From: SZUA-545 sp050297855
GTDB lineage: Bacteria; Campylobacterota; Campylobacteria; Campylobacterales; SZUA-545
NCBI GenBank assembly: GCA_050297855.1
Contig: JBNKTC010000010.1
Span: forward strand, 1-64,000
DNA: 64,000 bases
Direction: 5' to 3'
Shown here: positions 1-8,469 of the stretch, in pieces
Numbering within the stretch: the first letter of the stretch is position 1
How the letters are laid out: the number at the start of each line of letters is the position of its first letter
Notes under the pieces: model-generated
Seen by the model: the letters and a program-made list of their open reading frames with translations, nothing else
Told to the model about the DNA's origin: nothing
The model's database searches: none
Made by a program: the position numbers and the translations under genes

Positions 1-451
1 GTTCATTGTGCAGATCGAAAACATTTTTAACAACAGCCACGGGAATATCGAAAAGGGCACCGCTGCTTGTTTTTACGGCACCCTGCCAGTTGACCTGGTT
101 AAGACCGCAGATATAAACAGCATCCATACCCAGTGCGTGGGCACTGCGCATAATCGCTCCGATATTACCCATATCCGTAATGCCCGAAAGTACTACGACT
201 TTGTCAAAATGCTTAAGGGATTCCGCCGGTTGGGGAACAAACTCATCCAGTTCCGCTAAGATTCCCTGATGATTGTTCCCGCGGCTTAACCCCTGAGCCT
301 TTTTTTCGTCGACACGCTGAACCGGAATATTTTTTTTCACAATAGCGGAAAAAAGTTTTTTATCGATCTCCTTGGAAAGGTAGACTTTTTTGATAAGGGT
401 ACTGTGCCTCTCCAGCAGATAGGTAATAACCTGTTTTCCGTATGCAATCAT
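1..451 (-). CDS. TrmH-family RNA 2'-O-ribose methyltransferase (partial, C-terminus outside window)
   Basis: An open frame runs from ATG at 451 to the window edge without a stop, giving about 150 residues. It starts MIAYGKQV, continues through an RlmB/TrmH-type substrate-binding N-terminal part (HSTLIKKVYLSKEIDKKL), and enters the SPOUT domain with SRGNNHQGILAEL and the motif GNIGAIMRSAHALGMDAVYI. These features match the SAM-dependent 2'-O-methyltransferases acting on 23S rRNA G2251 or on tRNA. Which RNA is the target cannot be told here, because the catalytic C-terminal knot is cut off. It is followed on the same strand side by rsmI and rpmE, the order known from Helicobacter. Family call firm, substrate uncertain. 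Confidence 0.85.
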   Translation of the reverse strand, partial: MIAYGKQVITYLLERHSTLIKKVYLSKEIDKKLFSAIVKKNIPVQRVDEKKAQGLSRGNNHQGILAELDEFVPQPAESLKHFDKVVVLSGITDMGNIGAIMRSAHALGMDAVYICGLNQVNWQGAVKTSSGALFDIPVAVVKNVFDLHNE

Positions 452-530
452 AGATCGATTCTAACTTTATTTTACTTAGAACTAATTTCAAAAAAGGGTC
501 GGTGGCACGGGGGCACCGGACTTGGGCTTT

Positions 531-1358
531 TTATGCCTGCGGCGTTTGTGCCAGAAGGGTGTTGTAGCATGCTTTTGTGTTCTGCCCGGAAAGTTTTGCA
601 AGGAGTTTGGCCGCCTCTTTTTTCGGCATGCCGCTTTGTGCCAGCAGGGTGATGATTTCCGGATCAAACGATTCGGTCGTCTCTGAATTGACGACGACGA
701 CCCATTCACCTTTTAGATTGGCCGAACGGAGCCTTTCTGCAACGCTTTTTGCCGTTCCCTTGAACGTAGTCTGGTGAAGTTTGCTCAGCTCTTTGACCGC
801 AAAAAGTTCAAGCTCCGGGTAGCCGGCAGCCAGCTCATCAAAAAGTTTCTGGATGCGGTGGGTGGACTCATAAACGATCGTCGGGTATCCCGATGTCGTC
901 ACGGTGTGGAGTGCCGCCTGGCGCTCTTTTCCTTTGTGGGGAAGAAAACCGTAAAAGAGGAAGTGTTTGGTGTCAAAGCCGCTCATCACAACGGAGACCA
1001 GTGCGGCATTCGCCCCCGGAAGGACATCGTACGGGATATCGTGCTCCAGGCAATATGTGATCAGAGAGTATCCGGGATCGGAGATGCCGGGCATGCCCGC
1101 ATCGCTGAGGTAAAGACAGTTCTGTTCAAAGATCGCCGGGTCTACCCGTTTCAGGAGATCGGTCTCGTTATGGGAGTGAAAAGCAAGAAATTTAAAATCC
1201 GGAAAAGAGATGCCCAGCCGTTCGGATAGAAGGCTGAGCAGTTTTTTTGTGACTCGCGTATCTTCGCAGAAGAGCACCTCCGCACCTTTGAGTGCTTCCA
1301 CGGCACGGTAGGAGATATCCTCTATGTTGCCTATTGGGGTAGGCACCAGAGTCAACAT
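531..1358 (-). CDS. rsmI: 16S rRNA (cytidine1402-2'-O)-methyltransferase RsmI
   Basis: The 275-residue protein begins LTLVPTPIGNIEDISYRAVEAL, the characteristic N-terminus of RsmI, a tetrapyrrole-methylase-fold SAM enzyme that 2'-O-methylates C1402 of 16S rRNA in the decoding centre. Further family marks are FCEDTRVTKKLL, LSDAGMPGISDPG (SAM site) and YESTHRIQKLFDEL. Length is normal. The start lies 5 nt past the rpmE stop, so the two are probably cotranscribed from the rpmE side. The C-terminal helical domain (PKKEAAKLLAKL) is present. Confidence 0.95.
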   Translation of the reverse strand: MLTLVPTPIGNIEDISYRAVEALKGAEVLFCEDTRVTKKLLSLLSERLGISFPDFKFLAFHSHNETDLLKRVDPAIFEQNCLYLSDAGMPGISDPGYSLITYCLEHDIPYDVLPGANAALVSVVMSGFDTKHFLFYGFLPHKGKERQAALHTVTTSGYPTIVYESTHRIQKLFDELAAGYPELELFAVKELSKLHQTTFKGTAKSVAERLRSANLKGEWVVVVNSETTESFDPEIITLLAQSGMPKKEAAKLLAKLSGQNTKACYNTLLAQTPQA

Positions 1359-1363
1359 AAAAA

Positions 1364-1564
1364 TTAATCTAGATTATATTTTTTCTTGAACTTCTCGATT
1401 CTACCTGTGGCATCTACCATTTTTGCAGAGCCAGTGAAGAATGGGTGGCACTTATCGCACACGTCCAGTCTGATTTTGTCTTGTGTAGACTTAACGGAGA
1501 ATTTGTTTCCACATGCGCATGTTACTTCGCATTCGACCATTTCAGGATGTAAATCTTTTTTCAT
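1364..1564 (-). CDS. rpmE: 50S ribosomal protein L31
   Basis: A 66-residue ribosomal protein L31 starting MKKDLHPEMVECEVTCACG. The four cysteines (CAC near residue 16 and CDKC near residue 36) mark the zinc-binding C+ form of L31, which bridges the subunits. A GTG lies three codons upstream (1573), but AGGTG sits 6 nt before the ATG at 1564 and the family starts MKKDIHP, so I take the ATG. It lies upstream of rsmI in one short operon. No second, zinc-free L31 is visible in this window. Confidence 0.96.
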   Translation of the reverse strand: MKKDLHPEMVECEVTCACGNKFSVKSTQDKIRLDVCDKCHPFFTGSAKMVDATGRIEKFKKKYNLD

Positions 1565-1639
1565 TTTAATCACCTAGCATGAGAGTTTTAAGTGCAGAAT
1601 TATATAAAAATAAGCTTAAACTATGATTAATGTGAATAA

Positions 1640-2647
1640 CTATTTGAGAAGATGGTCGGCGATGCAGCGGCTTCCTTCGGGGCTGAAGGCGTCATAGAGG
1701 CTTTGGGAAAGGGATGTATGATCTTTTTCCAATACTCCGGTTAGGTTCTCACGGGTAAGTTCACTCTCCCGCAGGCAGTAGGCCATCCCTTTTTCTACCA
1801 GATACATCGCATTAAAATACTGGTGGTCCCCGGCGGCGTAGGGGTAGGGGACAAAGAGTGCGGGAAGTGCGTTGGCATAAAGCTCAAAAAGGGAGCTGGC
1901 ACCCGCACGGCAGATGGCAAAATCAGCTTCACTTATGAGGCGGTCGATATTGCGGTCAAAGGCGATACAGGTGACCGCGAGGCCGTTCGTTTCGTAAAAG
2001 GTCTTGACCCGTTCGTAATCACGGTTGCCGGTCAGGTGGATCAGCCTGAACCCTTTTTCACGAAGTTCGGCTGCCGCTTCCATGGCCAGGTCGTTGATCG
2101 CCCTGGCACCGAGGGAGCCGCCCATAAAAAGGAGTGTCCGTGTCTCCGTCCGGATACGGCGCGATTCGTAAAACTTCCGTTCGACCGGGTAGTCGCGGCA
2201 GGGTGAAGACGGATCAAAGGAGGAGAAGAAAAAGCGTGCGAAGGGACGGGATATCCTGTTCAACGAACCGGTCGCGGCATTTTGTTCGTGGATATAGAGT
2301 TCTCTGCGAAAGAGGATGGAGGCAAAGACGGCGGGTGATGCGGAGTAGCCTCCGACACTAAAGACTTTTTTTATGCCGTAGCGACGGAAAACGGAGTAGA
2401 GCCTGAGGCTCAGCCACAGCAGCTTGAAGAGCTGGAAGATACGGCCCGGAAGGCTTTTGTTGACGACAGCGGCAGAATCGAGGAAGAGCGTGTCGGCAAA
2501 ACCGTCGTCACCCTCAAACCAGCTTCGGTCCTGCCCGCCGGTCGATCCGATATAGAGCGGTTTGATACCGCGGCTGTTCAGCTCTTCTTTGATCAGTTCG
2601 GCGATCTTAAGGTGGCCGCCGGTCCCCCCTCCCGTAATGGCAATCAG
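1640..2647 (-). CDS. murG: UDP-GlcNAc:undecaprenyl-PP-MurNAc-pentapeptide GlcNAc transferase MurG, with no standard start codon
   Basis: The frame encodes a full-length MurG of about 335 residues. IAITGGGTGGHLKIAEL, the donor-fold glycine loop, is at the N-terminus. IYG-type IGSTGGQDRSWFEG, FSVGGYSASPAV, LYIHEQNAATGSLNR, FMGGSLGARAIND and ICRAGASSLFEL follow in order. MurG adds GlcNAc to lipid I to make lipid II on the inner membrane face. Between the upstream in-frame TAA and the codon for the glycine loop there is no ATG, GTG or TTG. The first TTG lies about 130 codons inside. The best start is CTG at 2647, overlapping the ftsW stop, with AAAAAGG 7 nt upstream. ATT at 2644 is the alternative. 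Confidence 0.9.
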   Translation of the reverse strand: MIAITGGGTGGHLKIAELIKEELNSRGIKPLYIGSTGGQDRSWFEGDDGFADTLFLDSAAVVNKSLPGRIFQLFKLLWLSLRLYSVFRRYGIKKVFSVGGYSASPAVFASILFRRELYIHEQNAATGSLNRISRPFARFFFSSFDPSSPCRDYPVERKFYESRRIRTETRTLLFMGGSLGARAINDLAMEAAAELREKGFRLIHLTGNRDYERVKTFYETNGLAVTCIAFDRNIDRLISEADFAICRAGASSLFELYANALPALFVPYPYAAGDHQYFNAMYLVEKGMAYCLRESELTRENLTGVLEKDHTSLSQSLYDAFSPEGSRCIADHLLK

Positions 2648-3813
2648 AGTTTGGCCTTTTTGCTTACCATCAGGACCATGCCGATGGCGATGGAAAGGGC
2701 GATCATGGAGCTGCCCCCGTAGCTGATAAACGGTACGGCGATCCCTTTAAGGGGGATCAGGCCGATGATCCCCATAGCATTCATCAAAAACTGCAGTGAG
2801 ATCATGATCCCGATCCCCACGCTAAAGAGGTAGTAGACGTGGTTTTCACTGCGGTTTCCGATCTTGAAGATACGGTAGATCATCAGGACCATAAGGATGG
2901 AGATAAGAAAGATCCCGATCAGCCCCGTCTCTTCTGCAATACCTGCCAGAACAAAGTCGGTATGGACATCACTGAGAAAACCGAGTTTGGCGACGCCTCC
3001 GCCGATCCCGACGCCGTTGATCCCGCCGTGGGAGATGGCACTAAGGGCCTGGGATACCTGATAGGACTGGTCCATCGTCGCATCCTCAAGGCGCAGGGCG
3101 TTGGCAATGGATTCGGGGAAAAACGAGAGGACATACTCCTGGGTCGTCGCCCACCACTGTTTGATCCGGATGATCCGGTGGGACGAGGCGAGGATCAGGG
3201 AGATGGCGGCGATAAACGAAAGGGTGATCAAGAAGAGGAAAAGCCGTAGACTGAATCCTGCAAAAAGGAGCATCAAAAGCAGCGTAGCCCCCAGAACGAC
3301 CGTCTGGCCGAAGTCGTTTTGGATAATGGCGATCAGGGCGACGGCGACAAGGAAGATCAGCCCGTAGGGAGCCACCAGTTTGATCTCATTGACGAGGGTG
3401 GAGTGTTCAGGCTTGAGGTAGAATTTCCGTGTCAGACTCCAGCTAAGGAAAAAGACAAACCCTACCTTAAAAAACTCGACGGGGGAGATACTGAAAAAAG
3501 GGGTCAGTATCCAGCGTTTGGCCCCGTTGATCGTCGGGACGATATCGGCGGGGAGGAAGTACATGATAAACATCAACACCATAACCGGTAAAAAGAGCAA
3601 AAAGCCGATCTTGGAGAGCCATTTGGCCGGATCGAGACGCGAGAGGCTCCACATGATCACAACAGCTCCGAGACCGACGAAAGCTTCGATCATGACAAAG
3701 TGGTAGGGACTCATCCCGTGGGCTTTGGTAAAGTAGATCGGTAGGGAGTAGGAGAATGTGATTCCAAAGAGAATCAGCCATGCCACGATGATAAAAAGCC
3801 ATTTGTCGGTCAT
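2644..3813 (-). CDS. ftsW: Peptidoglycan glycosyltransferase FtsW (SEDS family)
   Basis: A 389-residue polytopic membrane protein with about ten hydrophobic segments and SEDS signatures: GAKRWI near residue 80, FGQTVVLGATLLLMLL in the middle, and the C-terminal block LKGIAVPFISYGGSSMIALSIAIGM. SEDS proteins polymerise lipid II with a class B PBP. FtsW (division) is preferred over RodA (elongation) because murG follows directly and overlaps the stop codon, the usual division-cluster pairing. The distinction rests on context only. The start is ATG at 3813, 68 bp from fabH. Confidence 0.9.
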   Translation of the reverse strand: MTDKWLFIIVAWLILFGITFSYSLPIYFTKAHGMSPYHFVMIEAFVGLGAVVIMWSLSRLDPAKWLSKIGFLLFLPVMVLMFIMYFLPADIVPTINGAKRWILTPFFSISPVEFFKVGFVFFLSWSLTRKFYLKPEHSTLVNEIKLVAPYGLIFLVAVALIAIIQNDFGQTVVLGATLLLMLLFAGFSLRLFLFLITLSFIAAISLILASSHRIIRIKQWWATTQEYVLSFFPESIANALRLEDATMDQSYQVSQALSAISHGGINGVGIGGGVAKLGFLSDVHTDFVLAGIAEETGLIGIFLISILMVLMIYRIFKIGNRSENHVYYLFSVGIGIMISLQFLMNAMGIIGLIPLKGIAVPFISYGGSSMIALSIAIGMVLMVSKKAKL

Positions 3814-3881
3814 GAGTATCCTCTACGCGCTCAAGTTGTCTTTATTTTAGCAGGTTGTGAATAAAGATTGAGGGCGCGGGG

Positions 3882-4877
3882 TTACTTGCCGCAGAAAGGG
3901 ACGAGGGCGCTTCCCCATGTCAGGCCGCCGCCGAAGGCATCGAGCAGCATCAGATCACCCGATTGCAGTTTCCCCTCTTCGTAGATCGTGTTGATCGCCA
4001 TGGGGATGGAGGCGGCGGATGTATTACCGTATTTGTCGACCGTCAGGACAAGCTGCTCGTCTTTGAGGCCGATGGCGTCACCGACGGCTTTTATAATGCG
4101 GTAGTTGGCCTGGTGGGGGATAAAGAATTTGACGTCATCCAGTTCCACCGGGTTGTTTTCAAGGATATCCTTGACATCGTTGGAGAGGGTACGGACGGCT
4201 ACTTTGAAAGTCTCGTTGCCTTTCATCTTCATGCAGCTGAGGCGCTCTTTTTCCACATACTCGGAGCAGGGGTTTTTGGAACCGCCCCCCGGGGTGATAA
4301 GAAAGTCCTGATACGTGCCGTCCGCACTGATATGGATATCCATGATCGCTTCGTCTTTATTCTCTGTGGCGGAGATGACGGCTGCACCGGCACCGTCGCC
4401 GAAGAGGACGCAGGTCGTCCGGTCCGTGTAATCGACGAACTTGCTCAGAGCTTCCGCTCCGACGATAAGGATATTCTTTTTCATACCGGATTCGATGAAA
4501 GCTTTGGCTGTTGCCATGGCATAGATAAAGCCGGTGCATGCTGCTAGGACGTCAAAGGCGGGGATGTTTTTAACCCCCAGTTTATCTGCCAGGACACAGG
4601 CAGTAGAGGGCATAAAGAGGTAGTCGCCCGAGATGGAAGCGACGATGATCATATCGAGATCCTGTGCCGTCATTCCGGCACGTTCTAGGGCGATAAGTGC
4701 CGCTTCCTTCGCCAGGTCGCTGGCCGCCTGGTCGTCGGCAGCGATATGGCGGTTTTTGATACCGGAACGTTTGGTGATCCACTCATCGGATGTGTCGACC
4801 ATCTTCTCAAGGTCTTTGTTGGAGAGGGTCTTTTCCGGTACATAGGCACCAATGGAACGGAAGGAAGCGTACGGCAA
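3882..4877 (-). CDS. fabH: 3-oxoacyl-[acyl-carrier-protein] synthase III
   Basis: The 331-residue KAS III starts fatty-acid synthesis by condensing acetyl-CoA with malonyl-ACP. The catalytic triad is visible: Cys114 in LAACTGFIYAM, His255 in FFIPHQANYR, and Asn285 in DKYGNTSAAS. The loop FGDGAGAAVI is also typical. The start is TTG at 4877, placed 6 nt after AAGGA and 2 nt after the plsX stop, so translation is coupled. Gene order yceD-rpmF-plsX-fabH is the standard lipid/ribosome operon. Confidence 0.97.
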   Translation of the reverse strand: MPYASFRSIGAYVPEKTLSNKDLEKMVDTSDEWITKRSGIKNRHIAADDQAASDLAKEAALIALERAGMTAQDLDMIIVASISGDYLFMPSTACVLADKLGVKNIPAFDVLAACTGFIYAMATAKAFIESGMKKNILIVGAEALSKFVDYTDRTTCVLFGDGAGAAVISATENKDEAIMDIHISADGTYQDFLITPGGGSKNPCSEYVEKERLSCMKMKGNETFKVAVRTLSNDVKDILENNPVELDDVKFFIPHQANYRIIKAVGDAIGLKDEQLVLTVDKYGNTSAASIPMAINTIYEEGKLQSGDLMLLDAFGGGLTWGSALVPFCGK

Positions 4878-4879
4878 TC

Positions 4880-5884
4880 TTAATCCTTTTTCGTATGATA
4901 TCGTTCGTTAAACTTCTCGATATCTTCGTTGACACCGGATTCCACAAAGCGGATCGCCTGGAAGATGGCGTTTTTGATCGCCTTGGCGTTGCTTTTTCCG
5001 TGGCTTACGATGGCACACCCGTTGACACCAAGGAGGGGCGCGCCGCCGTATTCGGCATAGTCGATCTGTTTTTTAAGGGCTTTAAAGGCTCCCAGCATAA
5101 AAGTCGAGCCCAGGATCGCAAGCAGGGACTCTTTAATGCTTTTTTTCAGGAAACCGCGGATCGCTTCGGCAACCCCTTCGCTGGTTTTGAGAAGGACGTT
5201 TCCGACAAAACCGTCGCAGACGACGACGTCAACGCTGCCGTTGAAGATGTCGTTGCCTTCGATATTCCCGATGAAGTTGAACCCTTCGAGTGCCGCCAGG
5301 GCTTTGTGCGTGTCTTTGACCACGTCGTTCCCTTTGGAGGCTTCTTCACCGTTGGCAAGGAGTCCGACACGGGGGAGTTCATGGTTGAGTACATCCATTG
5401 CATACGCTTTCCCCATTACGGCAAACTGAAGCAGATGTTCAGGTTTGCTGTCGACGTTGGCACCGACATCCAGGACGAGGGTACGGCCGCCTGTGGCTGT
5501 TGGCATAAGGGTAGCTATTGCCGGGCGCAGGATACCGGGAAGTCGGCCGATACGCAGGGTCGCAAGGCTCATGGTCGCACCGCTGTGACCGGCACTTACA
5601 ACAGCATCAGCCTCTTTGTTTCGGACCATATCCACCGCTTTGTAGATGGAGCTCTCTTTCCGTTTAAGGGCATCGGTGGCACTTTCGTGCATTCCGATGA
5701 CATCGGAGCTCTCCGCGATTGTGATATTCGACGGAACTTTGGCCGGAAGATACTTTTCGATCTCGTTTTTATCACCTACAAGAACGGCGTTGAACTTCGC
5801 GCTTTTGCTGGCATCCAATACACCGTTAATAATGGGTTCGGGACCGAAGTCCCCGCCCATGGCGTCAATAGCTATCGTTACCAT
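4880..5884 (-). CDS. plsX: Phosphate acyltransferase PlsX
   Basis: The 334-residue protein begins MVTIAIDAMGGDFGPEPIINGV, the PlsX signature. PlsX converts acyl-ACP to acyl-phosphate, the acyl donor for PlsY in phospholipid synthesis, at the inner membrane surface. Other family blocks are ADAVVSAGHSGATMSLA, LVLDVGANVDSKPEHLLQFA, DVVVCDGFVGNVLLKTSEG and GGAPLLGVNGCAIVSHG. Length is normal. It sits between rpmF and fabH with very short gaps, as in most proteobacteria. Confidence 0.97.
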   Translation of the reverse strand: MVTIAIDAMGGDFGPEPIINGVLDASKSAKFNAVLVGDKNEIEKYLPAKVPSNITIAESSDVIGMHESATDALKRKESSIYKAVDMVRNKEADAVVSAGHSGATMSLATLRIGRLPGILRPAIATLMPTATGGRTLVLDVGANVDSKPEHLLQFAVMGKAYAMDVLNHELPRVGLLANGEEASKGNDVVKDTHKALAALEGFNFIGNIEGNDIFNGSVDVVVCDGFVGNVLLKTSEGVAEAIRGFLKKSIKESLLAILGSTFMLGAFKALKKQIDYAEYGGAPLLGVNGCAIVSHGKSNAKAIKNAIFQAIRFVESGVNEDIEKFNERYHTKKD

Positions 5885-5891
5885 AGATTAA

Positions 5892-6041
5892 TTAATACGC
5901 TCCGCAGCTAGGGCAAACCTGGTGGGAGAGTTTGAAGCTGCCGCATGATTTACATTTTACCGGCTTTTTGAGTGTCAGTTTGTAGTGAGTTCTTCTTTTT
6001 GCTACACGTGCGTGGGTGTTCTTACGCTTTGGTACTGCCAT
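5892..6041 (-). CDS. rpmF: 50S ribosomal protein L32
   Basis: A 49-residue protein MAVPKRKNTHARVAKRRTHY..., ending SCGAY, is clear ribosomal protein L32. Two CxxC pairs (CKSC near residue 30, CPSC near residue 43) form the zinc ribbon of the C+ type. It is encoded from ATG at 6041 to TAA at 5892, with 11 nt to the yceD-like gene upstream and 7 nt to plsX downstream. It is short enough to be missed by length-based gene finding. Confidence 0.97.
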   Translation of the reverse strand: MAVPKRKNTHARVAKRRTHYKLTLKKPVKCKSCGSFKLSHQVCPSCGAY

Positions 6042-6052
6042 AGTTTTTTCCT

Positions 6053-6427
6053 TTAGTTACATTTTTCACATTTGTGGTAGTCAAATTTTATTGCGTTGAC
6101 TTCGCTGATAATTATTTCGTCCAGATCGACAATGCCGTCTAAAAACTCAATAATATCATAATCTTGTTCATCATCGGCGCCCTCACTGCTTTTGTGGGGG
6201 GTGTCGGTGATCTTGAGTGTTACTTTTTCGTCTACGGGAAAAGCGAAACTCTCCCCGCACCGGTCGCACTCCAGTTGGATGGCACCGTTTAGTGTACCGT
6301 CCAGGCGGGCCATACCGAGACCTTTTCGCGACAGACTCCCCTGCAGTGTGATTTCGAAATCATCACCTTTTAGAGTCCGGTCGATGGTCTTGGGCTGGGC
6401 TCCGATGTTTTGAAAAGGTATCTTCAT
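6053..6427 (-). CDS. YceD/DUF177 family protein, 23S rRNA accumulation protein
   Basis: A 124-residue YceD (DUF177) protein, the usual partner upstream of rpmF. YceD is needed for normal 23S rRNA levels in Escherichia coli and plants. The domain core LDGTLNGAIQLECDRCGESFAFPVDEKVTLKI carries a CxxC, and the tail EVNAIKFDYHKCEKCN adds a second CxxC, so a zinc site is likely. The tail position just before L32 is typical. Six nt separate it from ndk. The molecular activity of the family is not established. Confidence 0.88.
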   Translation of the reverse strand: MKIPFQNIGAQPKTIDRTLKGDDFEITLQGSLSRKGLGMARLDGTLNGAIQLECDRCGESFAFPVDEKVTLKITDTPHKSSEGADDEQDYDIIEFLDGIVDLDEIIISEVNAIKFDYHKCEKCN

Positions 6428-6433
6428 CAGAGA

Positions 6434-6847
6434 TTAGAGGATTTCGCTCTTTTCAAAGAAGAAGTCGATCTCGATTTTCGCATTCTCCAGACTGTCACTG
6501 CCGTGTACTGCGTTGGCATCGATGCTCTCCGCAAAGTCTGCACGGATTGTACCGGGAGCAGCCTCTTTAGGATTTGTCGCACCCATCAGGTCTCTGTTTT
6601 TAAGTACAGCGTTTTCGCCTTCAAGTACCATGATGACAACCGGACCGCTTGTCATGAATTCGACCAGGTCTTTAAAAAAAGGTCGATCTTTGTGGACTGC
6701 ATAAAAACCGCCCGCTTTCTCTTCCGTAAGCTGTGCTTTTTTTACTGCAGCGATTCTCAGACCGTTGCTCTCGAAGCGATCGATAATCTTGCCGATTACC
6801 CCTTTTTTTACAGCGTCGGGTTTAATGATAGAAAGTGTTTGTTCCAT
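6434..6847 (-). CDS. ndk: Nucleoside diphosphate kinase
   Basis: The 137-residue enzyme equalises NTP and dNTP pools by ping-pong phosphate transfer through a phosphohistidine. MEQTLSIIKPDAVKKG is the typical N-terminus, NPKEAAPGTIRADF the nucleotide-binding stretch, and His115 in ANAVHGSDSLENA the phosphorylated residue. AAGGAG lies 10 nt before the ATG. A good sigma-70-like promoter stands about 35-60 bp upstream, so ndk probably begins the ndk-yceD-rpmF-plsX-fabH transcript. Confidence 0.97.
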   Translation of the reverse strand: MEQTLSIIKPDAVKKGVIGKIIDRFESNGLRIAAVKKAQLTEEKAGGFYAVHKDRPFFKDLVEFMTSGPVVIMVLEGENAVLKNRDLMGATNPKEAAPGTIRADFAESIDANAVHGSDSLENAKIEIDFFFEKSEIL

Positions 6848-6881
6848 TTTAATATGGCTCCTTGGTCAAATTAAGCCACGA

Positions 6882-6910
6882 ATAGTACCAAAAAATTAAT
6901 AATAAATCAA
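6882..6910 (-). promoter_or_regulatory. Sigma-70-like promoter of the ndk-fabH operon
   Basis: Reading the minus strand, TTGATT (6910-6905) is followed after exactly 17 bp by TACTAT (6887-6882). The ndk ATG lies 35 bp further on. The spacing and the two hexamers fit the housekeeping consensus. Inferred from sequence only. Confidence 0.6.
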
Positions 6911-6927
6911 GATAGTGAGGGGGAAGT

Positions 6928-6948
6928 GAGCCGGTAAAGCACCGGCTC
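6928..6948 (-). terminator. Hairpin after the ferredoxin gene
   Basis: A perfect 8-bp stem GAGCCGGT/ACCGGCTC with a 5-nt loop lies 18 nt beyond the ferredoxin stop and just before the ndk promoter. No run of T follows on the minus strand, so it could also be an mRNA 3'-end stabiliser. Confidence 0.5.
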
Positions 6949-6965
6949 GAAGTCAAAATGTTACG

Positions 6966-7241
6966 TTACGCTTCGACGCAAGGCGTACCGGCAGCACCTC
7001 TGTTAGGGCTTTCGATGGCGCTTGTTCCAGCTTCGTCCCATACGATGCATCCCTCAGTCGGGCATGCAGTTGCACAGGCTGGCTCGTCGTGGTGATCTAC
7101 ACACTCGACGCATTTGTCTGGGTATACGTAATAGATCTCTTCACCTGTTGGGTTATCATCCTCATCAACGATAGCTTCTACAGGGCACTCATCTATACAT
7201 GCACCGCAGTTAATACATGTATCTGTAATTTTTACTGCCAT
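6966..7241 (-). CDS. fdx: 2[4Fe-4S] ferredoxin, Allochromatium type
   Basis: A 91-residue ferredoxin with two cluster motifs: CINCGACIDECP near residues 10-21, and CVECVDHHDEPACATACP near residues 46-63. The second has eight residues between the second and third cysteines in place of two, the mark of the Allochromatium vinosum type ferredoxin, which has very low and unequal cluster potentials. Such proteins carry electrons for oxidoreductases; in Campylobacterota a similar ferredoxin serves 2-oxoacid oxidoreductases and the reductive TCA cycle. No partner enzyme is adjacent. A 76-bp gap separates it from metK. Confidence 0.92.
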   Translation of the reverse strand: MAVKITDTCINCGACIDECPVEAIVDEDDNPTGEEIYYVYPDKCVECVDHHDEPACATACPTEGCIVWDEAGTSAIESPNRGAAGTPCVEA

Positions 7242-7317
7242 AATTTTCCCTTTAAACGTAATTGAAGACGCCTGTTCTTCGTGGAAAAACTTTACCCTAA
7301 TGTTTCTTACATGAAAA

Positions 7318-8469
7318 TTAAATATTTAAGCTGCTTTTCAGCGCTTCGACCATGTCCGTTTTTTCCCATGGGAAGAGGGTTTCTTCCCTTCCGAAGTGTC
7401 CGTAGGCAGCACTTTTTTTATAGATCGGTCGGAGAAGATCCAGCTGCTCGATAATCCCCGAAGGCGAGAGGTCGAAAAGCTCGTGCACCGTCCGGATGAT
7501 CCGGGATTCGTCGACCCGGGCAGTGCCGTGGCAGTCGATCATCAGGGAGATCGGGGTGATACCGCTGATCATGTATGCCACCTGGATCGTCACTTTTTCA
7601 CACACACCGGCGGCAACGAGGTTCTTGGCGATGTAGCGTGTCATGTAGGCTGCACTGCGGTCGACTTTGCTGGGATCTTTGCCGCTCATGGCACCGCCGC
7701 CGTGGGGGGCACTCCCGCCGTAGGTATCGACGATATTCTTCCGACCCGTCAGTCCCGTATCGGCCTGGGGACCGCCGATGACAAACAGCCCGGTGGGATT
7801 GATATGGAAATTCGTCCCTTCCAGGAGTTTGGGGTCGATGACCGGTTTGATCACTTCGTCGATGATCGCCTCCCGGATGATTCGTTCTTCGATCTCAGGG
7901 GCATGATGGGCAGATACAACGATATCGGTGACATCGACGGGCCGCCCGTCTTTATATCGTACGCTTACCTGGGACTTCCCATCGGGGCGGAGGAACGGGA
8001 GAAGCCCCTCTTTGCGTACCCGGGCCATCCTGGCAGTCAGCTTGTGGGCCAGCGTAATGGGAAGGGGCATGAGTTCGGGTGTCTCATTGGTGGCATGACC
8101 GAAGATCATTCCCTGGTCCCCCGCACCCGTCAGGCCGTCTGTACGGTCGACACCGATGGAGATGTCGTGACTCTGCTCGCCGATGGCGATAAGGACCCCG
8201 GCACTGCGGTAATCAAACCCGATCTCGGCACTGGTGTAGCCGATTTCCCGGATCGTGTTGCGGGCGATGTCGACCATCGGGACATAGGTGTCGGTCTTGA
8301 TCTCTCCTGCGATGAGGCACAGGCCGTTGGAGATGAGGGTCTCGCAGGCGACTCTGGCTCGGGGGTCCTTGGTTATGATCTCGTCCAGGATGGCGTCGCT
8401 GATCTGGTCGGCGATCTTGTCGGGGTGGCCTTCGGTTACCGATTCGGAGGAGAAGATATACTCACTCAT
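7318..8469 (-). CDS. metK: S-adenosylmethionine synthetase
   Basis: The 383-residue enzyme makes SAM from methionine and ATP in the cytosol. It begins MSEYIFSSESVTEGHPDKIADQ and shows GAGDQGMIFGHA, GGPQADTGLTGRKNIVDTYGG and GGGAMSGKDPSKVDRSAAY, the two MetK signatures and the ATP loop. An in-frame start 17 codons earlier exists, but its extra residues lie inside aroC and match nothing, so ATG at 8469 is chosen; it overlaps the aroC stop by 8 nt. metK supplies SAM for the methyltransferases nearby. Confidence 0.97.
   Translation of the reverse strand: MSEYIFSSESVTEGHPDKIADQISDAILDEIITKDPRARVACETLISNGLCLIAGEIKTDTYVPMVDIARNTIREIGYTSAEIGFDYRSAGVLIAIGEQSHDISIGVDRTDGLTGAGDQGMIFGHATNETPELMPLPITLAHKLTARMARVRKEGLLPFLRPDGKSQVSVRYKDGRPVDVTDIVVSAHHAPEIEERIIREAIIDEVIKPVIDPKLLEGTNFHINPTGLFVIGGPQADTGLTGRKNIVDTYGGSAPHGGGAMSGKDPSKVDRSAAYMTRYIAKNLVAAGVCEKVTIQVAYMISGITPISLMIDCHGTARVDESRIIRTVHELFDLSPSGIIEQLDLLRPIYKKSAAYGHFGREETLFPWEKTDMVEALKSSLNI

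Noticed and set aside
1640..2263. murG considered as a truncated pseudogene starting at the internal TTG
   Set aside because: The same frame continues upstream without a stop through every N-terminal MurG motif to the ftsW stop, so only the start codon is unusual.
4790..5911. Open frame of 373 codons opposite plsX
   Set aside because: A shadow of plsX codon bias; no recognisable domain.
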